Position numbers and translations under genes: made by a program
DNA from: Saccopteryx bilineata
Lineage: Eukaryota > Chordata > Mammalia > Chiroptera > Emballonuridae
Direction of reading: 5' to 3'
Length of the DNA stretch: 64,000 bases
Assembly: GCF_036850765.1 (NCBI RefSeq)
Contig: NC_089493.1
Span: forward strand, 14,261,632-14,325,631
The notes under the pieces: model-generated
Databases searched by the model: none
What the model was told of the DNA's origin: nothing
What the model saw: the letters and a program-made list of their open reading frames with translations, nothing else
In this document: one piece after another, positions 24,083 to 34,440 of the stretch
Layout: each line of letters begins with the position of its first letter
How positions within the stretch are numbered: position 1 is the first letter of the stretch

Positions 24083-24452
24083 AAAAACGAACCGATTAAT
24101 AACCTTTCAAAATAAAAAGCACCAGGCTCAGATGGTCTTATTGGTGAATTCTACCAAACAGTTAAGGAAGAAATGATACCAATTTTCTATAATCTCTTAT
24201 AGAAAATGCCCCCTACCTCCTTCTGAGACCATCAGTGCCCTAATACCAAAACCAGACACAGACATGACAGGAAGAGAAACTTTCAGGCCAGTGTCACTCA
24301 TGAACATAGATGTAAAAGTCCTTTAGAAGATGTTAGCACACCGAATCTAACAAATCTGTAAAAAGAGTAGCATTCCAGGACCAAGTGGGAGTTAATCCCA
24401 GGTACGCAAGGGTGTCAACACGTTCAAAAATCACTCATCAACAGGTTTAAGA

Positions 24453-25829
24453 AAAAATATACATATGTATAAGCAGACACACGCACATGCACGCACACAC
24501 AGGCACACATGTACACACAGCATTTAGACTCTCATAAGACATGCAAAGGTTTTTGTAGCAGTCTGGGAAGCCCCGTCAGCACGCCTGGGACCGCAGTGCA
24601 GGCGGTCTGTAAGGGCAGTAGAGCCTGGGAGTGGGAATGCCCCAGGCTCTGAGGCGCTCACAGGGGTTTCGGGTACCTGCTCCTCAGTTCTCTGAGAGCC
24701 CTGGCTCCACAAAGCTCTGGACAGTGGAGCCAGACCCCTCCGCGCTGCCTGCAGCTGCCTCCCAGCTCCGCTAGCCTTTGAGGTCTGCCGTGGCCTCCTG
24801 GTGTCCTCTACTTCTGCGACCACTCCTCAAAATTAAAAAAAAAAAAAAATGTAGTTATCTCCCTGATCCCGCTGGCTAAAATGACCTGAAACCTTCAGAA
24901 ATTTTCACTGGATGGCCTGCGCTGTTCTCCACCATCGGCCCACAGCCTTCTCTGAAGGGACCCTGCATTTTCAGGCCAAAGCAGGAAAAGCTGTGTTCGT
25001 GACTGACGACATCTGGGGATGATATCCTCATGGCCAGTTTAGGCCAAGAGCAGGATAAAGGTCACCGGAACTGATGACGTGTGGTCTGTCCTCATTCTGG
25101 GTTCTACTCTGGCCCTGTAGGCTGTGGCCGTGGGCGTGGGCTCGTGGGGTGCCCGCGTGGCCGCCGCCCTCGGCGTGCTGCAGGAGGTGTGGGCCTGGGG
25201 CGGGGGGCGTGTGCACCCACAGCCCCAGAAGACCCGCGGGCCATCAGGGACCAGGGACCCTCGGTCACCGAGACTGCTTGTCCCACGGCAGCCTGAAAAT
25301 GTAGGGTCATTTTGTGGGCCTGCGGTAGAGACCAATGGAGGACATCTGAAGGTGATTCCAAAGGTTTCAGGTAATTTTAGGAGAGATCATTCCAGCCAGC
25401 AGGATCAGGGAGATAACCACATTTACAATTTTTTTTATGTCGATTTTAAGTTTTAGTGCTCTTCTTCTAGCATTGCCAGTCTTAAATACTGACAAAACAG
25501 GACGATCTCTGTCTCCTGTCAGTACAAAGTCTAAGTTACTTCCATCTGCTACACGCGGGTTTTGATTCTTGGAGGTGGCTTTGGGTTGTTGCGAGTGATT
25601 CTGGAAGTGGAGTTGGGAAGGATGGTGCAATGGTGAGGACCATGGTTGTGCAGAGCAAGTGGGCTGTGACAAATACAAAACACATGTCTCTGAAGTAGAC
25701 GCAGAAGTGCAGACTGCCGGGGGCGTCAGGGAAACCCCCTGGGTCCTGGTGAACGGAGAGCCCTGGGGAGAGGGTAGCGGAGGCAGAGATAAGTGCCTGG
25801 CTGTTGCAGACTTCAGCGAGAGCACTTCC
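24453..25829. other. unassigned non-coding DNA
   Basis: It starts with a CA-rich tract (24470-24520). Minus-strand frame 25367-25831 (154 codons) and frames around 25030-25360 lie in GC-rich sequence and lack recognisable domains. I see no named repeat. Confidence 0.4.
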
Positions 25830-26110
25830 AAGTTTTAATCTGGCTCAGCACTTTGCTGAGAAAGTTCATGGCCATACAGCATGATCTGGTGGGCGGGCTT
25901 GTTTACACGCAAAATCTAATTGATTCCATCTTTCTCTCCGACCTCAAAACAATCCCTGTGTTTGTTTTTAATAATAAAATTAGCTGCAGTTTAGAAAATG
26001 GTGTAGATTTACACAGAGCGTCTGATGAGTTAGTTACTCGGATTGTTCGGCCAAAGGCAAGATTGAGAAGAAACAATCGGAGAGAAACATGTTCAAGAGC
26101 ATTTTGTCTG
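25830..26110. promoter_or_regulatory. candidate conserved non-coding element
   Basis: The composition resembles vertebrate developmental enhancers. Motifs are a perfect palindrome CTCAGCA-CTT-TGCTGAG at 25844-25860 (half-sites like those of MAF-type factors), TTGTTTACA (forkhead-like), TAATTGATT (homeodomain-like), and several AACAAT/ATTGTT (SOX-like). The 106-codon plus-strand frame over it has no known domain. Conservation is inferred from the look of the sequence, not measured. Confidence 0.35.
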
Positions 26111-26114
26111 TGAG

Positions 26115-26150
26115 GTGGGGGTGGGGGTGGGGGTGGGGGTGGGTGGGCGG
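26115..26150 (+). repeat. (GGGGGT)n tract, G-quadruplex-prone
   Basis: Four GGGGGT units followed by GGGTGGGCGG give at least five G runs separated by one base on the plus strand. This is the classic pattern for an intramolecular G-quadruplex. Confidence 0.85.
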
Positions 26151-26384
26151 ATTGGTTAGCTGAAATCAGAAGGATTCCAAGTAATGATCATTGAATTTAA
26201 TACTAATTAAATTAGCATTCCATGGGGACTGTTTTCTGGAAATTTTGTTAGTGCATTCACCAAGCAGCCCAGACTCAAGGCTGTTTGGTGGAACCTGGTT
26301 TCTTGTCTTTTGTTTTGGTCATGTTTAAAGTTAATCCACAATCAGTTTTCTTTTTCTAGAATTAAAATGTCACTGGGCTTGATT

Positions 26385-26600
26385 CCACCCCAGAGGTCTG
26401 CAGACTTTTGTCATAAAGGGCCAAATACTAAATACTTAGCATGAAACAGGCATGTGAATAAGCAAAAGAACATGATGTCCCCCAGTAAAATTTTATTTAT
26501 GCACATAGGAAATGGATTTTATATAGTTTTCACGTGTCATGAAATACTATCCTTCTTTTGACATTTTTATTCAACCACTGAAAAATGTAACAGCCGTTCG
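26385..26600 (+). mobile_element. old hAT-Charlie-like MITE relic
   Basis: GGTCTGCAGACTTTTGTCAT, AAAGGGCCAAATACTAAATA and CCCAGTAAAATTTTATTTAT follow a common mammalian MITE in which the ends are cagg-tc-gcaaac. The 3' end is lost. Family name not certain. Confidence 0.6.
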
Positions 26601-26718
26601 TACTTCTGGGGCATATAGTTCGGCCCAGCTCTGTCTCGTTCTTACTCTGCTTTTGTAGTTGGTGTCTTCTCTTTTGGGAGAGAATATTCCTACATTTTTC
26701 ATATGAATGGTGGCCAGA

Positions 26719-26721
<3 letters not shown>

Positions 26722-26761
<40 letters not shown>
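26722..26761. repeat. (GT)n microsatellite
   Basis: About 20 uninterrupted units. The His/Thr repeat frame on the minus strand is an artefact. Confidence 0.95.
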
Positions 26762-26763
<2 letters not shown>

Positions 26764-27020
26764 ATGTGTGTTCCCACTCTTTCAGCCTCCCCTCTGGGTG
26801 ATGGAGGTCCTTAGACTTTTAGAACGTTGAATGTTCAGGACTTTTGTCACCAGCACTGTAGCCCTGGAGGCTTGAGACTAGCCTCATGGAGGCCGAAAGA
26901 ACTCCGGACTCATTCTCAAAATTGTGGGCCTGCAGAGAATTCTGTGTGGACTCTTCAAATAGAGGCAACTGAGAATGCAGGCAAAGGTGGTCACTTGAGG
27001 TCATGCTGTTGAACTTTCAT

Positions 27021-27364
27021 CCAGATGGTTGGCTCAGCCGCCCAGCATGTGGAAATCCTGGGTTTGATTCCCAGTCAGCGCACACAGGAGAAGTGACCAT
27101 CTGCTTCTGCACCTCTCCCCCTTCTCTCTTTCTCTCTTTTCCTCTCCCACAGCATGGCTTAGTTTGAGCATGTTGGCCCCGAGTGCTGAGGGTGGTTCCA
27201 TGGCCTCACCTCAGGCGCTGAAATAGCTTGGTTGCTGAGCAACAGAGCAGCAGCCCCAGATGGTCAGACCATTGACTGGTAGGGGGCTTGCCGGGTGGAT
27301 CCTAGTGGGGGTCATGCAGGAGTCTGTCTCTGCAACCCCACCTTTCACTTAATGAAAAAAAAAA
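27021..27364 (+). mobile_element. bat tRNA-derived SINE, long-body type, diverged
   Basis: The head is degraded (GATGGTTGGCTCAGC, B-box-like GGTTTGATTCCC). The body contains ACAGGAGAAGTGACCATCTG, GCCTCACCTCAGGCGCTG and GCCGGGTGGATCC, followed by an A tail. Divergence from the copies at 31430 and 37877 suggests an older insertion. No clear target duplication. Confidence 0.85.
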
Positions 27365-27559
27365 GTTGTGGAAATGGTTATGGCAGCCTCAGAATTTCTT
27401 TACAAATATGTGTATTTTAAAAGTTTTAGGTGTCTTTGGTGCTTCTTTTCATTCTTCTTCTAGAGAAGAAAATGACCTGCTTCTACAAAATGTGAGCACA
27501 TGGTTTTGTTTAGTACAATATTTAGGGAAGTTATAAAAGTTGCAAAAGCATTCAACCTT

Positions 27560-27960
27560 TCCTAAAATGACCTGCATAATGTATGACAATGAAATAAAGG
27601 CAGATATGCATTGCATTTAGTTAAATTAGTTTAATAAGAATCATTCTTATTAGAGTGCCCTCCCAAAATCCTTAATAAATATGAAGCGTTAGATATTTGT
27701 CCCATTTTGTAATTAGTCTAGATTTAGTGGTGGCTCTTCCTGATTTGGGAGGAAGCATGCTGGATGGTTGCCAGGCAACAGCTAATCACAGCATTAGCTG
27801 CTAGCCAGCTGTTGGCAGTACCTGTAAATTCTTTTGTCTTGTTAACAAAAAAATGAGTGTTAAAGATGCCACTGTATATAAAGCCTGTTCTGTTGTTCAA
27901 ATGTATATTACTTAGGTGATAAATTCCTGTACTAACAGGATCTCTATGTGCCGTTAAAAT
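27560..27960. promoter_or_regulatory. candidate conserved non-coding element with X-box
   Basis: It contains GTTGCCAGGCAAC at 27767-27779, a symmetric X-box-like site of the type bound by RFX factors. A 21-bp palindrome (two 9-bp arms around TCA) lies at 27632-27652, with homeodomain-like AATTAG/TTAATTAG-type words and CAGCTG nearby. The AT-rich, repeat-free texture is typical of conserved enhancers. Function is inferred only. Confidence 0.4.
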
Positions 27961-29199
27961 TTAAAGGCGACTTAGAGAGCCCATTCATTCATTCTTGTGC
28001 ATGAGTCAGGGGCAGGCTGCTCATGGTCACACAGCTTGTAGAAGGGGGCCAATGATGTAACAGGGGAATTGTTTTTCTCAAGGTCTGCAGAAAAAGAAAC
28101 TGAGGTTTTCGTTAAGTTACAGGTTGTAAAGTGCATGCGGACTTCACACAGAACTGTCCCAAGTAAGGACTCTGCTTCATGAGCTGGGGCCACCAACTCA
28201 CCACCGTTGACCTCAGTGGCTGTCTCCCACGGGCCAGAGGGCGTGTCCGGGGCGGGGGGGGGGGGTAAGTCTCGCTGCAGCCAGAGCCCTTGTCCCTCCC
28301 TCCCCACCTCCTTTTTGGCCAGGATCATGTGTGAGTTTTCTAGGACAAAACCTCATAAAACTCATTCTCACCTAACAAGCAAACATGTCGTGAGTCATCC
28401 TTTGGACACATAGAATTCAGAAATAAGAAAAACCACTCTTTATTTGGTCGGTGCTTTTTTTTTACTTTCTTTCTTTGAATGAAATTGCGTTCTTTTCCAG
28501 ACTTGACCCCAGACTACTGCTGTCAGCACTTTTCCCGTCTGGTGACATGTTTGTAAAGGGCATTGCTGATTGTCTGTTAGACACGTCCCACACTTCTCCA
28601 GGCACTTGGACAAACACTTGTCACTGAACCCTCATCCCTAGTGCTCAAGATCGACACAGCAGGTCCCTTGGGCCGAAGCGGAGGAGCTGGGATGGAAGTG
28701 GTGGTTTCCTCTGTGTTCCAAGGTCCATGCTCTGCTGTTTTCTCAGGTTAGGTCTGGTTTTCAGAAGAGGTCCGTTTGCCCAGTGAACCCGCAGGCGGCA
28801 TCAAGCGAATGGCCAAGAGGTTGAGTTTATTTTATTCTTTGTTTCCTTGATTTCTAAAAGCAGCTCTTGGATGTTTTTTGAGCAAGTTAAAACATGGCAC
28901 CCCATGTTCATAAGTTCCCTTTTCTATTGAACCATTTTCTTTGCCATGTCCCCCGGCCCTAACTCAAGCGGAGAGGGAAACCTCACACCGCGGGGAGCGG
29001 GGAGCTCCTCTCCTGTCCCCCCAGGGCTGTGCTCACTGTCAGTTTTCTCCTTTAAGCCGGACAGTTCGGGTTTTCCCTGCCAACCTTCTCGTTCTTCCCC
29101 GGGGCTCCAGCTCAGCAGAAGCTATTGTCACCAGAGGCAGCAAACCCATTTCTGTCCCTTTTTAGTGTTTTTTTTTTCTTCTTCTTCTTTTTTACTACA
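27961..29199. other. unassigned non-coding DNA
   Basis: It includes a G run at 28253-28265. Frames are short and unsupported, and no named repeat was seen. Confidence 0.4.
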
Positions 29200-29620
29200 A
29201 GCCACACGCCTTTAGCATCATGTAAACACGCTGGAGTGCGTTCGCAGCTGCCTCTCTTTTAAAACTGAACAGGCTCAGAACTGAAAGGGGAACTGCTTTC
29301 AGGTTCTGCTCAAGTTTGCATGTGACAGCATCAAAGCTATTTTTAGTGGAGTGATCACCGGCAAGGAGCTGAAAACGGCCGCTTTCAACTATAAACAGTG
29401 GAAAGAAAGGATCATTTATGCACTGCTGCAGCTCTCGAGTCCATTTATACGGGAGACAAAGGGGCGTGTAAATCTCTTCTTCAAAGTTACGCAGGCATCT
29501 CGTGCCCGTTCAGGGCCCCATCCCCTCTGCAGAGAGGAGTAATGTTAATTTAGCGCTTGGCTGCCCGGGCGCCGAGCTGAACTTGATGCCCCGATAGGTA
29601 GTGAGTTATAGGACGGCCCT
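29200..29620. promoter_or_regulatory. candidate conserved non-coding element
   Basis: A repeat-free stretch with dense developmental-factor-like words: CCATTTATACGGG, GAGACAAAGGGGC (SOX/TCF-like), GTTAATTTAG and AACTATAAACAG. A 63-codon plus-strand frame (29351-29542) shows no splice sites at its edges and no known domain. I read the segment as regulatory rather than coding, at low certainty. Confidence 0.35.
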
Positions 29621-29889
29621 TTGGGTGTCCATCCTGAAGAGGAGGGCATGTATAGATGCTCAGAAACATCCAGGAAACTTTTATTTCCTGTAGATCACAG
29701 GACTCGAGAGACAACAGGAAATGAGAGGTGGGTTGTATCAACATTGTGGGACAGTGGAAAGAGCGCGCGTCACTGCAGGCAGGACCTGCAGGACTCCACC
29801 TTTCAGAATTAAGTGTTCTTAGCTGCACAGCGAAGATCCTGATACCGGCTCTATAGACTTTATAAGGCTAGTTGTTGTTTTTTTTTTTT

Positions 29890-29990
29890 CCTTCAGCAGG
29901 CATTTATAGAATGCCTACTTCATGCCAGCCACTGAGAACAGGACAGCGTGGTCCTGGAAGAGCTCACCGTCTAGCCACCTAATCAGCGTG
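29890..29990 (+). repeat. old mammalian repeat, family not assigned
   Basis: GCATTTATAGAATGCCTACT, CATGCCAGCCACTGAGAACA and GGAAGAGCTCACCGTCTAG follow a very common old mammalian repeat. Similar pieces occur at 37690-37790, 49930-50130 and 60185-60290. I recall the pattern but not its family name with certainty. Confidence 0.5.
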
Positions 29991-31429
29991 TGGCGTACAG
30001 GGACAATACAGTGTGAGGCGTGTAAAGGACGCAGCCCAGGAAAGGCTGGATCCACTCCGGCTTCGGGGGAAGGGGAAAGAAGACAGAAAGCAGGATTTTA
30101 TAAAATGCTTAAGAGTTTGCAAAGAGGAGAATAGAGGGAGGAGGGATGGTTCGAACTGGTGCCACTGAGTGAGCGGAGACGGGGAGAAGACGTTCTGCTG
30201 TGTCTGGAGACCCGTGAACACCTCGGGATGGCCGCAGCGGGGTGCGGGAACGCAAGGCGGGGTGGTGGGAGGTGGAGCTGGAGCCGCTTCGTTGTGAGCA
30301 AGCCCTACACCTCAGGTGTCTCTCCAGGAAAGGCTAAGGCCAGGACGGCAGTCCCAACACTGGATGGCGTGTAACTCCACCGGGCATTGCCTTTGAAGAG
30401 GGGCGGGAGGAAGGGTCAGGGGTAGCAGGCTAGGAAGACTCTTTCAGGCCCGGTTTAGTGTTGAGCTCTGCAGGCGAGGGACTTGTGTCCTTTGGGCCCG
30501 CTCAGCCCGCTAGCCCCGCCGAGGAGGAGAGAGCCCGGACTGGACGGGAGGTGCGTGCCACACGCGGTCAGTGCACACACGAAGGTGAGCGGAACGACCC
30601 GACAGAAGTCTCTGTTTGTGGGAGTCGGTTCCCCCAAAGGTCGCAGGGAGCTAAGGTTTTCCTGAATATGCTGAAAGCTTCAGTTATGGGGTAACTGACA
30701 CACGATAGCAATTTAAAGAAGGAGGACCTGCAGAACAAGACACAGCAGAACAGAAAACCTCATGCACGGCTACACTGACTTTTTATACCCGGAGAGAAAT
30801 GTTCTAAAAAGTCACCATGGAGTACCACATTTTCCCTCCCCTCACATCAATAACTGCTGCCAAAAAGTAACACTGCTTTATCGAAATGATGTTCTCTTTG
30901 AATTTAATCCTCTAGAGGAAGTTTAGCAACATTACTTGCTTCATTTTCCTTTAAGGAGGGGAATGAATGTTTCTATTAGTTTTCTGGAAGAGTCAAATGG
31001 ATGTAAGGTGATAGGTGTGTAAGAGTCAGTTCAGAGCCCTGTCCCTCATGTTGTGGGGAGAGGACCAGCACGTCTGAATTTCCCAGTCATTTCTTCTTTG
31101 CTTTTCCTGAGCCGGTCTCAGGGTCCATATGGGGCAGTGTTAGAACAAGAGAAAGTCGCAGGCCAGCGGTGACTTGGAACAGGTGTTGGGATGGGTGGCG
31201 AGGGACGTCGTGCAGAGGAAGAGGCGGAGGGAGCATCTTTGAGAATGGGGCCAGCTCTTGTGCTCAGTCAGACGTATTAGGACAAAGATATATAGTTTAG
31301 GTGCTAATGCCAATCACAATATTTGTTGCATTGGCAGACATAAAAGATTACTTTTTGGAAATGGAAAATTGCTTTTTGGTCCAGTAAACAGCAGGAAAAA
31401 AGTCTCATAAAAAAATAATAAACTTTTAG
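29991..31429. other. unassigned non-coding DNA
   Basis: It is GC-rich around 30200-30640 and AT-rich afterwards. Opposed TGCCAAT (31308-31314) and ATTGGCA (31330-31336) half-sites form a short inverted pair. No gene was seen. Confidence 0.4.
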
Positions 31430-31804
31430 GCCCTGGCCGGTTGACTCAGCGGTAGAGCATCGGCCCGGTGTGCAGGAGTCCCAGGTTCAATTCCTGGCCA
31501 GGGCACACAGGAGAAGCGCCCATCTTCTTCTCTACCCTTCCCCCTCTCCTTCCTCTCTCTCTCTTTCCCTCCCGCAGCCAAGGCCCCATTGGAGCAGGGT
31601 TGACTGGGGTGCTGAGGATGGCTCCATGGCCTCCACCTCAGGCACTGGGGTGGCTCCAGCCCCAACAGAACAATGCCCAAGATGGGCAGGGCATCGCCCC
31701 CTGGTGGGCATGCCGGGTGGATCCCGGTCAGGCATATGCAGGAGTCTGACTGCCTCTTCACTTCTAACTTGGGGGGGCGGGATAAATAAATAAACAAACA
31801 AACT
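31430..31804 (+). mobile_element. bat tRNA-derived SINE, long-body type
   Basis: A full-length copy. The tRNA-like head is GCCCTGGCCGGTTGACTCAG with B-box-like GGTTCAATTCC. The body runs through GGAGAAGCGCCCATCTTCTT, GCATCGCCCCCTGGTGGGC and GCCGGGTGGATCCCGGTC to an A-rich tail of AAATA/AAACA units. The target duplication is weak. Confidence 0.92.
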
Positions 31805-32203
31805 TCTGTACTGTTATATACAGCTTCAGCCTGCATTTGGTACCCTTGATATAAAATCTAGACGGAGGTGTCCAGTTCTATTCTATATTGTCAGCTTTCC
31901 AATATCAGCACTCTTTCTCTCATCGTTTTCCTGGGGCACAGGATGGGGCTGACTTTCAAAAAGAGGAAATGAATACATAGTTTTCCCCAAAATAGGTCAT
32001 TTCCCTGCCTGTGACTGTTTTTTAGCTTACGGGAAGTACCAGGAATCAGACTTGTCGAAAACTTGGATTAAATGTTTATATCTCTTGATCTCTGCTAGCC
32101 TGAAAGATAAATAGGTCGTAGTAACTTATGTCTGTATTGCTGAGGTTTTCTTGTTTGTTTGTTTTTTCTCTGAAAGTTCTATTGGTTCAATAGAATTATG
32201 AGA
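31805..32203. other. unassigned AT-rich DNA
   Basis: No gene or named repeat was recognised between two forward SINEs. Confidence 0.4.
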
Positions 32204-32395
32204 GCCTTGTCTGGGTAGCTCAGTTCGTTAGACCATCGTCCAGATATGCCAGGGTTGCGGGTTCGATTCCCTGTCAGGGCACATGAGGGAATCACCCACT
32301 TAGTGCACGGTTAAATGGGACAACAAATAGATGCCCTCCCATCTCTCTCTGTCTCTCAAATCAATAAATTAAAAAAAAATTTTTTTTTAAAAATA
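32204..32395 (+). mobile_element. short tRNA-derived SINE
   Basis: The head is GCCTTGTCTGGGTAGCTCAG with B-box-like GGTTCGATTCCC, then CTGTCAGGGCACATGAGGG, a short body and AAATCAATAAATTAAAA. It resembles the copy at 42583 and lacks the long body of the other types. Confidence 0.82.
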
Positions 32396-32731
32396 ATGAC
32401 AGGTACCATTCTTTGCATTATCTGTATTGGGCAGTGTGTGACAGTTTGTCACAGCCTCAAAACAATGAGTGTGGCAGCCCTCCCTGCTTCTCCGGGATGG
32501 GAGAGGGCCCAAGGGTTTATAAAACCTGCCATTGAGATCAAGGGGAAATGATACTTTCATTCAAGAGGTGGTTCTGCCTCAAGCTGTAGATTTTTAGATA
32601 AAGATGTCCTCCTATGACTTGTCTCCAACTACACTGACACTAGCTAAAGTCATTGACTGGTCCTTTTCACAGCGAATGGCACCAGATGTTCCTGGTGAAG
32701 CTAGACTTCGGTCCTTGAGTTTGGAGCTCTT

Positions 32732-32903
32732 TGTTGTAAGAGAAAAGTTTATTTAGAAAGTCATGGGCATAGCAGCAATGAGCGGCTGGGCGCCCGGCCT
32801 CAGGGAACAAGTCACAGAGGCAGAAGAAGGGCCCTGGGAGCTTAGCAGAGAGAAAGCAAAGGCAGGTGCCTGAGGAAAGAGGGGGTGGGGAAAGGTGCGT
32901 GCC

Positions 32904-32938
<35 letters not shown>

Positions 32939-33573
32939 GCACACGTGCGCCCAAGTGCACACTGGGTCCTTTGTCTCAAGGCTTTTTATTTGGTTTCCAA
33001 AGGTGGGGATTTTAGGGGAGGTCTCAGGAGACGGTTTTAGTAGAATAGTCACCAGCTTTTCCAGGTATGTCCTTCAGGCTCGTAGTCCCCGGATTGGTCG
33101 GCACAGGTAGGGCGTCATTGGTTGGTCCTGAGGTCAGCTGTGGCGTCACTTGGGCTGGTTTTGCTATTTCTGGACCTGGGGCTGAAAAACAGATGAGGCC
33201 TAGATGTCACCTCTGGTTTGACCAAAACTCTAGGATCTGAGGTCAGCAGAACTGAGGCTTTGTTCTAGAATTATTTGATGGCTAGACCCTCGCTGTCCTG
33301 AGGGCTTCACGCTTAGGTGCAAGGGCTTGTGTGGGAGTCCCATGAAGTGGTTCTCCCTCTGAGGCCCCTTGTTGCCCCCCCCCCCCCTCTAAGTGCAGGG
33401 TCTAAAACACGTGGCTGTTGATATGCTAGGCGAGGGAGGACCTAGCCTACAATACTGGTTTTTCCAGTTGTGCCCGTTGCTGGGCACTGGGGCTCTCTGC
33501 CCTGGTGACCTTCTGTGCCCAGCCTGGCGTTCCTGCTCTGCTCGTGTCCGTCTGTGTCTGACTGTCTACTGCA
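32732..33573 (-). mobile_element. retroviral LTR (solo), copy A
   Basis: The element is antisense: on the minus strand an AATAAA polyadenylation signal lies near the end (plus TTTATT at about 32748). CCAAT-type boxes appear as ATTGGT on plus (33093-33098 and 33117-33122). Long segments are shared with copy B at 38271-39058, for example CCGTTGCTGGGCAC and GCCCTGGTGACC. The boundaries are set by TG and by ACTGCA at the far end. It contains a (GA)n tract at 32907-32936. No gag, pol or env-like sequence adjoins it. The ERV class is not determined. Confidence 0.65.
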
Positions 33574-34440
33574 TCAGTCCCGCACGTTAAACAGATACTC
33601 CTTTCTGCCGCTGTCAAGAGCTCCCCAGAACCGCTGCCGAAGGAAGGAGAGTGAGAAGGGCTAGGGTTCCCCAACCTTCAGGCCGCTCCACCCGAGCACG
33701 GCCAGCGGGGAAGCCCGGGGCTGTCCCTGGCCACCGCTGCCCCTCCGTCTCAGCCCTGCCTTCATCAGACAGCGGCTCCCCGAAGGGGCTGGGTGCCCGT
33801 GTTTGTGGGGGCAGCACCGAGACACAGAGATTCCGAAATGGCCTCCAGTCTCCCCTTTCTGTGACCGCGCCTAGGAGACTGTTGAGGAGCTGCTCCCCGG
33901 GCCGTGAGGACAGCCGGCGCTCACCTAGCCCTCGCGGGGTCCCAGGCCCTGCGCTGAGCACCCATGGACTGGTGACACCTTTGGGGCATCTCTTGTTGAC
34001 CTGGGAGGTATCTGGATGCCATTGGTGTTGATGGTGGCACAGCCCAGGTAGGCCTCATGGTAAAGGAAAGCTTGTTGGCGGTTTCTGCCGAACAGGAGGG
34101 TCACTGTCCAGAAGGTGCCAGTGTTGTGTTCAGCATCAGCGTGGTCTCGGAGCTGTGTCCTGAGCTGTGTGTCCTGAGCCGTGTGTCACACTCTGTGCTC
34201 AACCCCGAGTCCGTCCTCCGGTCTGCTGGCCCATCCGGGTCTCCTCTTGGAGGGCAGGATAGCTTTCTTGTCGCCATGATCCTACAGCTTGTGAACACAT
34301 GCGTTTATTCAGTGAGTGGACGAGCGAGAGAAGAGAAGGCAGACCCACTCCCCATTCCCAGAGCCTCGGGTCAAAGAGGCAGAAGTGCCAGCTCCCTCAC
34401 AAGGGGTCGCCAGCTGTTTACTGGTTTGTTTGTTTATTAT
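33574..34440. other. unassigned GC-rich DNA
   Basis: Opposed frames of 115-129 codons occupy this stretch without recognisable domains. CpG density looks locally raised around 33660-33960, but no promoter or exon signal was identified. Confidence 0.4.

Larger units (their letters stand above)
23060..24452 (+). pseudogene. L1 ORF2 relic, split by two SINEs
   Basis: Three L1 segments (about 23060-23389, 23644-23842 and 24085-24452) read collinearly on the plus strand. The first conceptually encodes the L1 hallmark RGKFIALNA in the linker between endonuclease and reverse transcriptase. The last carries the start of the reverse-transcriptase domain, including a diverged SLMNID motif. Stop codons and frameshifts are frequent, so nothing is functional. 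The element lacks its 5' part, catalytic core and 3' end. Two SINEs interrupt it with their own target duplications, so the L1 is older than both. Confidence 0.9.

Noticed and set aside
33650..33960. CpG-island promoter
   Set aside because: CpG density is only moderately raised by eye, with no adjoining exon or transcript signal. A CpG observed/expected calculation would settle it.
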